Notes: generated from the letters alone by a model not told the origin. Counted from the first letter of the stretch, positions 25,835 through 35,550 are shown. The stretch: DNA of 64,000 nucleotides from Bifidobacterium breve (GCA_945863115.1 CAMAYZ010000006.1:1-64000); one strand, 5' to 3'. A program made the numbers and translations.

Positions 25835-27235
25835 ATGCAATTAGTGGCTGGTATCGACACCTCAACACAGTCGGTCAAGGTTGTAATTCGCGACGCTCAA
25901 AGTGGCCAAGTTATTCGCGAGGGCCGTGCCCCGCACCCAGATGGCAGTGAGGTTGATCCTGCACATTGGTGGAGTGCGACCCAAGATGCAATAAAAATGG
26001 CTGGTGGATTAGATGGCGTTGCTGCGATTGCAGTTGCTGGTCAACAACATGGAATGGTTGCTTTAGATAAGAATGGAAAGGTTATCCGCCCAGCACTTCT
26101 CTGGAATGACACCAGGTCTGCTGCTGAAGCAGCTGAATTAAATTCCGAAGTTGGTGGGAATTCTGAAATTGCAAAAGCTGTTGGATCTGCATTGGTGGCA
26201 GCATTTACGGCAAGCAAAGTTCGTTGGCTAGCAAAGAATGAGCCAGAAAATGCAGCACGAGTTGCGGCTATTGCACTTCCCCACGATTGGATTTCCTGGA
26301 AAATTTCTGGAAGTGATTCAATCGCAGATTTGTTTACCGATCGCGGTGATGCAAGTGGAACTGGATATTTCGATAGCGTCAGTAATAAATATCGCGAAGA
26401 TATTTTCCAGTTGGCAATTGGTAGTAAGCAAGAAATAACTTATCCAAGAATTGTTGAACCAAAAACTTTTGCCATGAAGACTAAGACCGGAATCCCTATC
26501 GCTGCTGGAACTGGCGATAACGCTGCCGCCGCAATTGGCGTCGATGCTCAACCAGGTGACGTTATTGTTTCACTTGGAACCAGTGGAACCGCATTTGCCG
26601 TATCGAAAACACCGACTCATGATGCGAGTGGTGAAGTTGCAGGTTTTGCAGATGGAACTGGATATTTCTTGCCGTTGGTCTGCACGTTAAATGCTGCTCG
26701 AATCTTGGATGCAGCAACTCGAATTCTTGGAGTAAACCATGATGAACTTGGTGTGCTTGCACTTAAAGCAGAGCCAGGCGCCGGTGGTCTAACACTCCTT
26801 CCTTATTTTGAAGGTGAGCGCACTCCTAATCGCCCAGATGCAACCGGAGTTTTCTCTGGAATGAATTTAAACAACTCAAACCCAGAAAATTTAGCCCGAG
26901 CAATGATTGAAGGAATGCTCTGCGGTATGGCTGATGCTGTTGATTCTCTTGAAAAATTAGGAGTAGAAGTTAAACGAATCTTGTTAGTTGGTGGCGCAGC
27001 TAAGAATCCTGCAGTTGGGAAAATTGCATCAGCAATTTTTGGACGCGAAGTTTTACTTCCACCTCCTGGTGAATATGTCGCAATCGGTGCCGCGAAACTT
27101 GCAGCATGGGCACTGCTCGGAACTGATCGACCACCACAATGGGATTTAGGAAAAGTCGAAAGTATTAAAGAGAGCGCAACACCAGAAGTATTAGTTAAGT
27201 ATCGCAAGCTTCGTGATCAAACCCAGGGTTGGTAG
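25835..27235 (+). CDS. xylB: Xylulokinase
   Basis: 466 residues of the FGGY carbohydrate kinase family. The first lobe starts LVAGIDTSTQSVKVV; AGQQHGMV, the LLWNDTRS block, the ATP-site segment GTGDNAAAAIG and VSLGTSGTAFAV follow, with LVGGAAKNP near residue 390. It phosphorylates D-xylulose to feed the pentose phosphate pathway. The ATG at 25835 is chosen because GGAG lies 5 nt upstream; earlier in-frame starts at 25787 and 25820 look weaker. No xylose isomerase or sugar transporter is nearby, so the pentulose source is unknown. Confidence 0.87.
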   Translation: MQLVAGIDTSTQSVKVVIRDAQSGQVIREGRAPHPDGSEVDPAHWWSATQDAIKMAGGLDGVAAIAVAGQQHGMVALDKNGKVIRPALLWNDTRSAAEAAELNSEVGGNSEIAKAVGSALVAAFTASKVRWLAKNEPENAARVAAIALPHDWISWKISGSDSIADLFTDRGDASGTGYFDSVSNKYREDIFQLAIGSKQEITYPRIVEPKTFAMKTKTGIPIAAGTGDNAAAAIGVDAQPGDVIVSLGTSGTAFAVSKTPTHDASGEVAGFADGTGYFLPLVCTLNAARILDAATRILGVNHDELGVLALKAEPGAGGLTLLPYFEGERTPNRPDATGVFSGMNLNNSNPENLARAMIEGMLCGMADAVDSLEKLGVEVKRILLVGGAAKNPAVGKIASAIFGREVLLPPPGEYVAIGAAKLAAWALLGTDRPPQWDLGKVESIKESATPEVLVKYRKLRDQTQGW

Positions 27236-27237
27236 AA

Positions 27238-28170
27238 GTGGGACTCAAGCCAGAACTCGTTGCTTATCTACAAGCTCGCAGTCAAAGTGGATTGCCCGAA
27301 GTTTGGCAGGCACCAGTTGCAACTCTTCGCAAGAATTTAGAGAACCGAGCAATTCAATCCGGAGAGCCCGAGAAAATATTTGAAGTTACCCATCGTTTTA
27401 TTCCTGGTCCAACTGCAGATTTACCTATTCGAATATATCGCCCCGTAAAGGGTGCAGTTTTGCCGGCCCTAGTTTTCTTTCATGGCGGCGGCTGGGTAAT
27501 AAACAATTTAGATAGTTACGAACAATCTATGCGCTCACTCGCAAACAAAGGTCAGTTTGTAGTCATCGCAGTTAATTACCAGAAGGCACCAGAATCGCCA
27601 TTTCCGATCCCATTCGACGACTGTTATGCAACTTTATTATGGGTCGCAGAAAATGCCGAAAAACTTGGAATTGATCCGACGCAAATCGGGGTTGGTGGAG
27701 ATAGCGCTGGCGGAAATTTAGCGGCAGGTGTTGCGATTAAAGCCAGAGATACCGGCGATGTAAACCTTGCATTCCAACTACTTATTTATCCATGCAACGA
27801 CAATGAAATGAATTATGAATCTGCTTATAAAAATAGTGATGGGTATGGCTTAAGCACCAAGGCGATGAAGTGGTTCTGGGAGCAATACCTATCGCGAAAG
27901 GCTGATGCTAAGAATCCATATGCGGTTCCTGCCGCAGCAAAAGATTTTTCAAATCTTGCACCTGCAATTATCACCACTGCCGAATTTGATCCGCTAATTG
28001 ATGATGGCTATATCTATGCAGAACTTCTGCGAAAATCTGGAGTATCAACTGTTTATCGAGAATATGAAGGCATGATTCACGGATATTTCACTTTAGCTGG
28101 CATCACTCCCGAGGCGAACGTCTTGCATCAGCACGTTGCAGATGAAATTAATGCTCTGCTTGCGCGCTAA
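27238..28170 (+). CDS. Alpha/beta hydrolase, hormone-sensitive lipase-like esterase
   Basis: 310 residues. The oxyanion motif is FFHGGGWV near residue 83, the nucleophile elbow is GGDSAGGNLA near 160, the catalytic Asp lies in TAEFDPLIDDG and the His in MIHGYFTLAG near the end. This is the bacterial HSL (family IV) esterase pattern; the natural ester is unknown. No signal peptide, so it is cytoplasmic. The GTG two bases after the xylB stop is preferred to a TTG at 27229 that overlaps xylB. Confidence 0.85.
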   Translation: MGLKPELVAYLQARSQSGLPEVWQAPVATLRKNLENRAIQSGEPEKIFEVTHRFIPGPTADLPIRIYRPVKGAVLPALVFFHGGGWVINNLDSYEQSMRSLANKGQFVVIAVNYQKAPESPFPIPFDDCYATLLWVAENAEKLGIDPTQIGVGGDSAGGNLAAGVAIKARDTGDVNLAFQLLIYPCNDNEMNYESAYKNSDGYGLSTKAMKWFWEQYLSRKADAKNPYAVPAAAKDFSNLAPAIITTAEFDPLIDDGYIYAELLRKSGVSTVYREYEGMIHGYFTLAGITPEANVLHQHVADEINALLAR

Positions 28171-28206
28171 TTTTGAATAACCCACTTATTAGTAGAAACT
28201 AACCCA

Positions 28207-29079
28207 ATGTCTAGACGAAATTGGTTTCTCTTCATTCTCGTCGGATTTCTCTGGGGAATTCCCTACTTGCTAATTAAAGTAGCAGTTGAAGAATTGTCCC
28301 CCACAATAATTGTCTTATCTAGAGTGGTTATTGGGGTTCTAGTTTTAGTTCCGATGGCGATGCGGCTCGGATCTCTGATGCCAGCGATAAAGGCTTGGCG
28401 CTATGTGATTCCATATGCAATCGGCGAAATGATTGCACCTTGGTTTTTAATTACAGCAGCCGAAGAGAAGATGAGTTCTGGCTTAGCTGGACTATTGGTT
28501 GCAACAGTTCCAATCTGGGCAACACTAATTGCTTCTATGCATGGCGATAAAACTGTGTGGCAAACCAAACGTTTGATTGGAATTTTGATTGGGTTCATCG
28601 GGATTGTCCTTGTTGTTGGAATCGAAAGTTTCTCCGGTCGCCAATCAATTGTTGCGATTTTCATGATTCTAATTGCCGCAATTGGTTATGCCTGGGCGGT
28701 CACGATGGTTACGACAAAGATTCCACATATCGAGCCCATCTCAATAAATGCTGTTGCATTGGTCTACACGATGATTGTTTACCTCCCATTTTTATTCATA
28801 TATGCACCAGAGAAAACACCTTCAATTGAGGCTATTGGATCTGTAATTATTCTTGGATTATTTCCAACAGCACTGGCGTTCATTCTCTTCTTCCAACTAA
28901 TTAAAGATATTGGAACTGCGAGAGGCTCACTTGTAACTTATTTGAATACTGCATTTGCAGTCATGCTTGGTGTAATTATTCTTAACGAACCATTTACTCT
29001 GGGAATTGCAATTGGCCTACCACTTGTTTTAATTGGCAGCTATTTTGCAAGCCGCAAAGTAACTACTTCCGCTCAATAA
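28207..29079 (+). CDS. EamA/DMT superfamily transporter
   Basis: 290 residues and ten predicted helices in two EamA repeats (LWGIPYLLIKVAVEELSP near residue 15; AAIGYAWAVTMVTTKIP near 158). It is a paralogue of the transporter at 20860-21729. Metabolite export is the family role; substrate unknown. The 3' end overlaps the convergent era gene by 17 bp, with no terminator between. Confidence 0.83.
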   Translation: MSRRNWFLFILVGFLWGIPYLLIKVAVEELSPTIIVLSRVVIGVLVLVPMAMRLGSLMPAIKAWRYVIPYAIGEMIAPWFLITAAEEKMSSGLAGLLVATVPIWATLIASMHGDKTVWQTKRLIGILIGFIGIVLVVGIESFSGRQSIVAIFMILIAAIGYAWAVTMVTTKIPHIEPISINAVALVYTMIVYLPFLFIYAPEKTPSIEAIGSVIILGLFPTALAFILFFQLIKDIGTARGSLVTYLNTAFAVMLGVIILNEPFTLGIAIGLPLVLIGSYFASRKVTTSAQ

Positions 29080-29977
29080 ATCCAAGCTTTGTAAGTGCCT
29101 TGGCATCTCGTTGCCACTCTTTGCTAACTTTCACATGTAGCCCCAAAAATATTTTGGCATCTAGAAATGTTTCAACTGAACCTCTTGCTCGAACTCCAAT
29201 ATCTTTCAGCCTTGATCCCTGTGGTCCGATGACAATTGATTTCTGACTATCTCGTTCGACATGAAGTGTAGCGTGAATATCAAAGAAATCTTTACCTTCC
29301 CGCTTAGCCATCTCATCAATTGTTACAACTATTGAATGCGGAACTTCTTCATAGAGATTCTCAATTGCGGCTTCACGAATTAACTCGGTAATTGTCATTT
29401 CTGCGGCTTGGTCAGTTGTTATGTCCTCAGGATAGAGCGATGGTGAGACCGGAAGCTTTTCAGCAAGTAACCCTAATAAGAGTTCGGTCTGATCTAAATT
29501 TTTAGCTGATATTGGAACAATCTCTGCGACGGTTAATCCCACTCTTTTTGCAAACTCTCCGACCTCTATCAATTTAGATAGAAGTGTTTCTTGCTTCACA
29601 CTGTCAGTTTTAGTAACTGCAATAAAAACACGACGTTGATGCAATACCTGCTTGGCGATATATTCATCTCCAAAACCAATTTCTTCATCAGCTGGAAGAC
29701 AGATTAGAACTGCGTCAACAGATTCCAGATTCTCTGAAACCATCGAATTCAGCCTTGAACCAAGAAGTGTCTTTGGCTTATGAATCCCTGGGGTATCAAC
29801 CACAATCATCTGATAATCAGGTTTTGAAATAATTCCACGAATAGGATTTCGGGTTGTATTTGGATGCTTTGAAGTTATAACAATCTTTCGACCAACTAGC
29901 GCGTTAACGAGAGTGGATTTACCAACATTTGGGCGCCCGATAATTGCGACGAAGCCCGCTTTGTGATCAACACTCAT
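29063..29977 (-). CDS. era: GTPase Era
   Basis: 304 residues. G1 is GRPNVGKST near residue 14, G3 DTPGIH near 61 and G4 TKTD (in place of the usual NKxD) near 126. A C-terminal KH domain contains IVIGPQGSRLKDIGVRAR and ends FLGLHVKVSKEW. Era binds the 3' end of 16S rRNA in 30S maturation. The gene lies 12 bp after dprA as the last member of the leftward rplS-dprA series; in most actinobacteria era sits elsewhere, next to ybeY. Confidence 0.94.
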   Translation of the reverse strand: MSVDHKAGFVAIIGRPNVGKSTLVNALVGRKIVITSKHPNTTRNPIRGIISKPDYQMIVVDTPGIHKPKTLLGSRLNSMVSENLESVDAVLICLPADEEIGFGDEYIAKQVLHQRRVFIAVTKTDSVKQETLLSKLIEVGEFAKRVGLTVAEIVPISAKNLDQTELLLGLLAEKLPVSPSLYPEDITTDQAAEMTITELIREAAIENLYEEVPHSIVVTIDEMAKREGKDFFDIHATLHVERDSQKSIVIGPQGSRLKDIGVRARGSVETFLDAKIFLGLHVKVSKEWQRDAKALTKLGFIERK

Positions 29978-29989
29978 GAATGAATTCTC

Positions 29990-30856
29990 TCACTTAATGC
30001 TTATCGGCTTCACCAATTCCATAATTTCCGAGACCGAGCAAACTAATTCTGCAACTCGTTCGACTATAAGTCGATGACAGCCCTCGCTTGTTGGTGCATT
30101 TATTGGACCAGGCACTGCCATGACTGGTCTAAATATCTCTGCCGCATCACGAGCGGTTCGAAGTGAGCCACTGCGAAAAGCAGCTTCAACCACAACTGTT
30201 GCCTTCGAAAGCGCTGCAATCAATCGATTACGAGTCAAGAAGCGATGTGGAATCGCAGGAACATCTGGCATCACTTCAGATATCAAGATTCCACTCTCGC
30301 TTATTTCCGCAAATAACCTTTCATGTGTTGCTGGATAATTTTTATTAAACCCACCACCAAGAACTGCAACCGTAATTCCTTCCCCGACTAAACAACCTTT
30401 ATGCGCAGCAGCATCAATTCCAATTGCGCCACCACTTACTACCGCCCATTCATGATCTGCTACACCGACTCCAAAATCCCCCGCGATTCGCACTCCATAA
30501 GAAGTTGGATTTCTAGTTCCAACAATTGAGATTGAGTTTTCCAGATGAGTTAAATTCTCGCGCTGCCCCTTAATAAGTAACGCAATTGGAGGAGCTGCTA
30601 AATCATTTAAGGCAACTGGCCAATCAACATCTTCTGGGGTGAGAATGAATGCGCCAGCATTAGTTATTTGAGCCAACACTTCTTCACCGGAATTTGATTT
30701 TAATCGCTCAGTAACTTTGGAAGCGGCGCTGTAATCCCCGCTGAGTAATCGATCTCTAACTTCGATTGGACCTAATTTGGAAATCTCTTCTGCCCAAGCA
30801 ATCGAGCCACCTTCGATTGCAGAAAATAACTGGGCTCTTGCCAACAAAATACTCAT
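29990..30856 (-). CDS. dprA: DNA processing protein DprA
   Basis: 288 residues. The Rossmann-like core is clear: SIVGTRNPTSYGVRIA near residue 110, VVSGGAIGIDAAAHKG near 138, AVLGGGFNKNYPATHERL and the SGSLRTARDAAE block near 230. DprA loads RecA on incoming single-stranded DNA during transformation. The start ATG overlaps the comM stop (ATGA), so the two are coupled. It has the Rossmann domain but no clear C-terminal winged helix. Confidence 0.92.
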   Translation of the reverse strand: MSILLARAQLFSAIEGGSIAWAEEISKLGPIEVRDRLLSGDYSAASKVTERLKSNSGEEVLAQITNAGAFILTPEDVDWPVALNDLAAPPIALLIKGQRENLTHLENSISIVGTRNPTSYGVRIAGDFGVGVADHEWAVVSGGAIGIDAAAHKGCLVGEGITVAVLGGGFNKNYPATHERLFAEISESGILISEVMPDVPAIPHRFLTRNRLIAALSKATVVVEAAFRSGSLRTARDAAEIFRPVMAVPGPINAPTSEGCHRLIVERVAELVCSVSEIMELVKPISIK

Positions 30857-32376
30857 GCCAACATCTCCATACCTTCGCGCAACCTGAAGGCTGATTCAAC
30901 ATCTTCTCGGTCTGGTGTTGAGTGCCCATTGGAATCAGCAATGCTCCAAGCTATTCGTAGAACTTTATGAAAGCCCCGTGCACTAAGTCGTTCATTATCT
31001 AGTTCGGTATGCAGAAAATTCATGCCTAATTTTTCAGCACGGAATCTCTTCCGTAATTCACTTGGTGGAATTTGTGAATTCAACTTCCATAAGCAATCCG
31101 CAAATCGATCATTCGAAACTGCGCGGGCTGCAATAACTCGCTCACGAACTACAGCACTAGATTCCCCAAGTTCATCACTGGCCATTTCAATTCGACTTGG
31201 CGAATCCACAAATACCCGGATATCAATTCGATCGAGTAACGGACCGGATAAACGTTGTAGATAGCGACGAATCGCAACTTGCGTGCACGTACAGCTTCTG
31301 CCCCGGCCGCTAAATCTTCCGCAAGGACAAGGATTTGCTGCAAGAACCAACATAAATCTTGCAGGATAAGTGACTGACCCGACGGCTCTGGAAATAGTTA
31401 CATTTCCAGATTCAAGAGGTTGCCGGAGTGAATCTAAAACGCCACGTGCACATTCTGGAGCTTCGTCAATGAAGAGAACCCCCTGATGTGCGAGCGATGT
31501 AGCTCCCGGGCGAATTGCATGTGCGCCACCACCGATCATTGCGGGTGCTGTCGTTGTGTGATGTGGTGAAACAAATGGTGGAAGTTTGGATAGCAATTCT
31601 CGGTCCAGAAGTGTTCCGGCAATCGAATGAATCGCTGTAACTTCTAAAATCGAATCTTCACTAAGTGGCGGAAGAATTGATGGAATTCGTTCTGCAAGCA
31701 TCGTCTTCCCAGTTCCGGGTGGTCCGATAAATAGAAGATGATGTCCGCCAATTGCTGCAACTTCTAAGGCTTTGCGAGCACCGATTTGTCCAGCTACATC
31801 ACATAGATCTAAGTAACTATCGGTTTCATTAGATATGAATTGATCTGGCGAATCTGGAACTTCACCCAAGCGTAAGTAGCGCAACGCATCAGTAAGTGAA
31901 TTAATTGCGATGATTTCGATTCCTGAAACACACTTAGCCTCGGCATAATTTTTGAAAGGGACTAAAGCTTTAGAAAAACCTAGCTTCTTTGCTGCAAGAA
32001 CTGCTGGCAACACACCTCGCACACTTCGAACCTGTCCATCTAAGGCTAGTTCGCCCAGATAAATGCAAGTTCCAGGTTCATCCTTTGGGATCAAACCTTG
32101 GGCCATTAGAAGAGTTAGCGCAATTGGAAGATCGAATGCTGATCCGCTTTTAGGTAACCAAGCGGGTGACAATGAAACCGTTACTTTTTTATTTGGCCAC
32201 ACTTCCCCACTATTTACCAGCGCGGCACGAACTCGATCTTTAGATTCGTTCAGAGCCGCATCAGGCAATCCCAGAAGTATGTAACCTGGCAGACCATCAG
32301 AGATATCAACTTCTACATCGATGAGGTTACCGATTAATCCAGTTAGCGAAACAGTAGACGTGAGAGCAAGTGACAT
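30853..32376 (-). CDS. comM: ComM/YifB family Mg-chelatase-like AAA+ ATPase
   Basis: 507 residues. An N-terminal LonC-like domain (SLTGLIGNLIDVEVDISDGLPG) precedes the AAA+ core with Walker A GPPGTGKTMLAERIPSILPP near residue 218, Walker B GVLFIDEAPE near 298, and a CPCGRFSGRGRSCTCT zinc-like insert. ComM is a branch-migration helicase that helps integrate transforming DNA. The ATG overlaps the TAA of yraN. With dprA it is the competence pair of this operon. Confidence 0.93.
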   Translation of the reverse strand: MSLALTSTVSLTGLIGNLIDVEVDISDGLPGYILLGLPDAALNESKDRVRAALVNSGEVWPNKKVTVSLSPAWLPKSGSAFDLPIALTLLMAQGLIPKDEPGTCIYLGELALDGQVRSVRGVLPAVLAAKKLGFSKALVPFKNYAEAKCVSGIEIIAINSLTDALRYLRLGEVPDSPDQFISNETDSYLDLCDVAGQIGARKALEVAAIGGHHLLFIGPPGTGKTMLAERIPSILPPLSEDSILEVTAIHSIAGTLLDRELLSKLPPFVSPHHTTTAPAMIGGGAHAIRPGATSLAHQGVLFIDEAPECARGVLDSLRQPLESGNVTISRAVGSVTYPARFMLVLAANPCPCGRFSGRGRSCTCTQVAIRRYLQRLSGPLLDRIDIRVFVDSPSRIEMASDELGESSAVVRERVIAARAVSNDRFADCLWKLNSQIPPSELRKRFRAEKLGMNFLHTELDNERLSARGFHKVLRIAWSIADSNGHSTPDREDVESAFRLREGMEMLA

Positions 32377-32735
32377 TAGAGAACTGCGATTCGATAATCA
32401 ATTTCAAATTTTTCACCTTTAGAGATTAAAACTCCGGCAGCATCGATTCGATATTCAAAGCCCCACCTGTGGTGAACTGTTAGCCAGGCAAGTGCCAATC
32501 TCTGTAACCGATAAGCCTTATCTCGAGTAATGGCCTCAAGTGGATGACCAAATGTAGAGTTTGTTCTGGTCTTTACTTCGACGAATACGACTATTCCATG
32601 CTCCGAAATTGCGACGAGATCCAATTCCCCTTCGCGTATCCGCCAATTTCGATCCAGGATTTCATAATTTCTTGCTACTAAATACTTTGCTACAAAGTCT
32701 TCACCTAGTGCACCGATTAATTGTTTTGTTCCCAT
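32376..32735 (-). CDS. YraN/UPF0102 family nuclease-like protein
   Basis: 119 residues. The nuclease-like core is seen: LGEDFVAKYLVARNYEILDRNW, then EGELDLVA and VVFVEVKTRTN (the E...D...ExK pattern of Holliday-junction resolvase-like folds). Function is unproven in the family; it is regularly encoded between rnhB and comM. The stop overlaps the comM start. Confidence 0.88.
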   Translation of the reverse strand: MGTKQLIGALGEDFVAKYLVARNYEILDRNWRIREGELDLVAISEHGIVVFVEVKTRTNSTFGHPLEAITRDKAYRLQRLALAWLTVHHRWGFEYRIDAAGVLISKGEKFEIDYRIAVL

Positions 32736-32801
32736 AGAAGGGCGAGGTTAAAGCAGGAATGCATATTGTTACCGGGCCTGCCGCCCTCTTGTGGAACTGA
32801 G

Positions 32802-33407
32802 CTACCTGTTAATAAGCGCTGCAATATTGGCAAAAGATTTGCGATGAATCTCTGTTACTCCTAATTCGCCCAAGGCTTTGGTGTGTGCAGCTGTTATGTA
32901 ACCTTTATGTTTTGCCAGGCCATATCCTGGATATTTCGCATCCAATTTCACTAGTTCTCGGTCACGATAAACCTTAGCCAAGATTGATGCTGCACTGATT
33001 GAAACTGCGACTTGATCGCCCTTCCAAACAGCTAAATTTGGAATTGCTAGCCCTTCGATTACATACCCATCAGTCAAGACATATTCGGGAACCACTTCTA
33101 GTGAATTAATTGCCCGGCGCATGCCTTCGAGGTTTGATTTGTGAAGTCCGAAGCTATCAATCTCTTCTACTGAAATTTCGATAATTGAATAACTTAAAGC
33201 CTGTTCTATAACAACGTCAAAGAGTTTTTCGCGTAGCGCTTCGGATAGCTCTTTCGAATCTCGAACTTCAGAAAGTTCGGGAGCGAAAGGATCTTTGAGA
33301 ATTACTGCGGCAACTACAAGTGGTCCGGCACAAGGCCCTCGGCCTGCTTCATCTACTCCAGCAATCTGCTTGATTCCAGATGCGATTAACGTGGATTCAA
33401 TTTTCAC
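32802..33407 (-). CDS. rnhB: Ribonuclease HII
   Basis: 201 residues. The catalytic motif IAGVDEAGRGPCAGPLVVAA (Asp-Glu) is near residue 17, then RDSKELSE near 50, and VLTDGYVI and SAASILAKVYRD with later acids. It removes ribonucleotides from DNA. It lies 10 bp after lepB in the rplS-lepB-rnhB order. A 66-bp gap before yraN holds nothing I can identify. Confidence 0.93.
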   Translation of the reverse strand: MKIESTLIASGIKQIAGVDEAGRGPCAGPLVVAAVILKDPFAPELSEVRDSKELSEALREKLFDVVIEQALSYSIIEISVEEIDSFGLHKSNLEGMRRAINSLEVVPEYVLTDGYVIEGLAIPNLAVWKGDQVAVSISAASILAKVYRDRELVKLDAKYPGYGLAKHKGYITAAHTKALGELGVTEIHRKSFANIAALINR

Positions 33408-33417
33408 AGTATTTTCA

Positions 33418-34104
33418 TTACTTGCTTGGTGTTTTTACTTCAACCTTAGATAAATCGCTGCCAACGCTTAAGAACTTCAGATGATTAAATGGCCAGACTA
33501 CGACTGTTGCGCGGCCAACAACTGAAGATAACGGCACCATTCCTTTATGTATGTCATCGGTGTGGAATCTTGAATCAGCACTTGCTCCACGATGATCGCC
33601 CATCACCCAGATGAAACCCTTTGGAACTGTGACTTTGAAATCTGTGTCACTTGGTTTATCTCCGGTATAAATATAAGGCTCTGTAACTGAAACTCCGTTG
33701 ACAGTAAGGAAGCCCTTCTTGTCGCAACAAGTTACGGTATCGCCGCCAACTCCAATTACGCGTTTAATTAAATATTGTTTTGCTGGATCTGGAAGAACTC
33801 CAACGGTAACTAGGCCGCTCTTTATAGATTGAATAATTTTAGGATCGGTGCTCTCTGACGGAGTTCCAAGCCATCCTGCAGGGTCACGGAATACAACAAC
33901 TTCTCCGCGCTTTGATTCCCCGAAATAACTTCCGAGTTTATTAACTGCAATGCGGTCCCCAACCTGAAGGGTGTTCTCCATTGAGCCAGATGGGATGAAG
34001 AAAAAATGGATAAAGAAAGTTTTAACGATTATCGATACGACTAAAGCCGAAACGATGATTATTGGGAGTTCGCGAAGGAGCGAACCTTTCTTTGGCATGC
34101 GCAT
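33418..34104 (-). CDS. lepB: Signal peptidase I
   Basis: 228 residues. One N-terminal membrane helix (LPIIIVSALVVSIIVKTFFIHFF) precedes the catalytic serine motif FIPSGSMENTLQVGDR near residue 35. The lysine is in YLIKRVIGVGGDTV near 112 and the GDHRGASADSR box near 168. It cleaves signal peptides of exported proteins such as those encoded here (CopC-like, trypsin-like, rhodanese). It is 26 bp after rplS. Confidence 0.93.
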   Translation of the reverse strand: MRMPKKGSLLRELPIIIVSALVVSIIVKTFFIHFFFIPSGSMENTLQVGDRIAVNKLGSYFGESKRGEVVVFRDPAGWLGTPSESTDPKIIQSIKSGLVTVGVLPDPAKQYLIKRVIGVGGDTVTCCDKKGFLTVNGVSVTEPYIYTGDKPSDTDFKVTVPKGFIWVMGDHRGASADSRFHTDDIHKGMVPLSSVVGRATVVVWPFNHLKFLSVGSDLSKVEVKTPSK

Positions 34105-34130
34105 TTAGATTAAACGCACTTAAAAGTTAT

Positions 34131-34670
34131 TTAAGCTTCTGGAGTAGTTTCAACAACAGCTTCAGCAGTTTCGACTACTTCTGCAACTGGTGTTTCAATT
34201 ACTTCAACAGTTTCAACAACTGGCGTTTCTATAACTTCTGCAGTGGTTGCGGCTGCGGCTACAACTACGGCTGCTGCTGCGACTGGCGCTGCTGCGATTA
34301 CCTCTTCAACAATAAACTCGCCGCCAATTCCACGACGCTCTTTAATCTTTGAAGCCTTGCCGCGAAGTTCGCGAAGGTAATAAAGCTTGGCGCGACGGAC
34401 ATCTCCGCGACGGACCATTTCATACTTTTCAATTACAGGTGTGTGAACTGGGAATGTGCGCTCTACTCCGACACCATAAGAAAGCTTGCGGATTGTGAAA
34501 GTTTCGCGAACGCCTGAACCTTGGCGACGAATAATTAAACCTTGGAAAACCTGGATACGGCTCTTGCTACCTTCGATAACACGAACGTGAATCTTGATCT
34601 CGTCTCCGGAACGGAAGGTTGGAACATCGGAGCGAAGTGATACGGCATCTACCGCGTCTAACACGTTCAT
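34131..34670 (-). CDS. rplS: Ribosomal protein L19 with an unusual C-terminal extension
   Basis: 179 residues. The first 113 are standard L19 ([53 protein letters not shown]). About 65 more follow, made almost only of Ala, Val, Glu, Thr, Ile and Pro, with repeats such as VIETPV and [16 protein letters not shown]; ordinary L19 is about 115 residues. The ATG at 34668-34670 follows AGGAAA and is preferred to an upstream in-frame start. The reading frame stays open without disruption, so the tail is real coding sequence. Its function is unknown. Confidence 0.93.
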   Translation of the reverse strand: MNVLDAVDAVSLRSDVPTFRSGDEIKIHVRVIEGSKSRIQVFQGLIIRRQGSGVRETFTIRKLSYGVGVERTFPVHTPVIEKYEMVRRGDVRRAKLYYLRELRGKASKIKERRGIGGEFIVEEVIAAAPVAAAAVVVAAAATTAEVIETPVVETVEVIETPVAEVVETAEAVVETTPEA

Positions 34671-34776
34671 GGCATTTCCTTTTCTATAGTAAATCAAGGG
34701 CTAAATCTTTAGCGCATTTTCATCGCAGACCCCGTATCTTGCCACAGCCACCCTTATCCGACCAATTCGTCTCTGG

Positions 34777-35550
34777 TCAGCCAATCTCCTTGACGAGCCT
34801 TGCGTGCAGATGTGGCCCCGCTGCTATGACCATCTCCTTGCCCGCTGGTCCGCCATTTCGCCCGGTAACCACGGCCCCGGCCTCCGTTGCAATTAATCCA
34901 CCAGCAGCCAGATCCCATTCGTTTAATCCCTTTTCGTAAAAGGCATCTAGACGACCAGTTGCTACTAAACATAAATCTGCAGCGCCAGCGCCAATACGAC
35001 GTAGGTCGCGAATCTCTAATAAAAGTTTGGAAACTAATTTTGCTTGGGCATCGCGATCACCAACATCATATGAAAAACCAGTTGCGATAAGGGCTCGATT
35101 TAACTCGACCGGGTCGTTGCAGATTATTTTCTTTCCATTACAAGTTGCGCCGCCACCTTTTGTTGCGGCCCATAGCGAATTAATTGATGGTGCATTTACT
35201 ACGCCAACTTGCACGCCTTCACTATCTTTTGCTGCGATGCTGACATTCCAACCAGCTATTCCATAGAAATAATTCACAGTTCCATCAAGCGGATCAATAA
35301 CCCAGGTAACTCCAGATTTTGATGGGATCGATGAACCTTCTTCACCAATAATTCCATCATCTGGGCGAGCTTCTAGAATTTTAGAAACAATCAACTTTTC
35401 GCTTGCGATGTCCATCTGGGTTGCAAAATCAATCGCCGTCGATTTAGTTTCGAGATCGAAAACATCGGGCCTGGCCATCAACAAATCTCCGGCAGATTTA
35501 GCTATTCCAAGTGCTAGTTCTAGGAGTTCGGCTTTAGTTTCACTATTCAC
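34777..35550 (-). CDS. Inositol monophosphatase family protein
   Basis: 257 residues. The metal-binding motifs are intact: IIGEEGSS near residue 68, WVIDPLDGTVNYFYG near 85 and NEWDLAAGGLIATEAG near 210. The family hydrolyses inositol-1-phosphate, but related members act on other phosphate esters (PAP, fructose-1,6-bisphosphate, histidinol phosphate). GTG at 35550 is preferred because a TAAATT box lies 5 nt upstream. It diverges from sepH. The 106 bp between it and rplS shows no clear signal. Confidence 0.87.
   Translation of the reverse strand: MNSETKAELLELALGIAKSAGDLLMARPDVFDLETKSTAIDFATQMDIASEKLIVSKILEARPDDGIIGEEGSSIPSKSGVTWVIDPLDGTVNYFYGIAGWNVSIAAKDSEGVQVGVVNAPSINSLWAATKGGGATCNGKKIICNDPVELNRALIATGFSYDVGDRDAQAKLVSKLLLEIRDLRRIGAGAADLCLVATGRLDAFYEKGLNEWDLAAGGLIATEAGAVVTGRNGGPAGKEMVIAAGPHLHARLVKEIG

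Noticed and set aside
34062-34352. Asn/Tyr/Cys-rich plus-strand frame opposite the L19 tail
   Set aside because: Shadow of the Ala/Val/Glu repeat codons in rplS; not protein-like.
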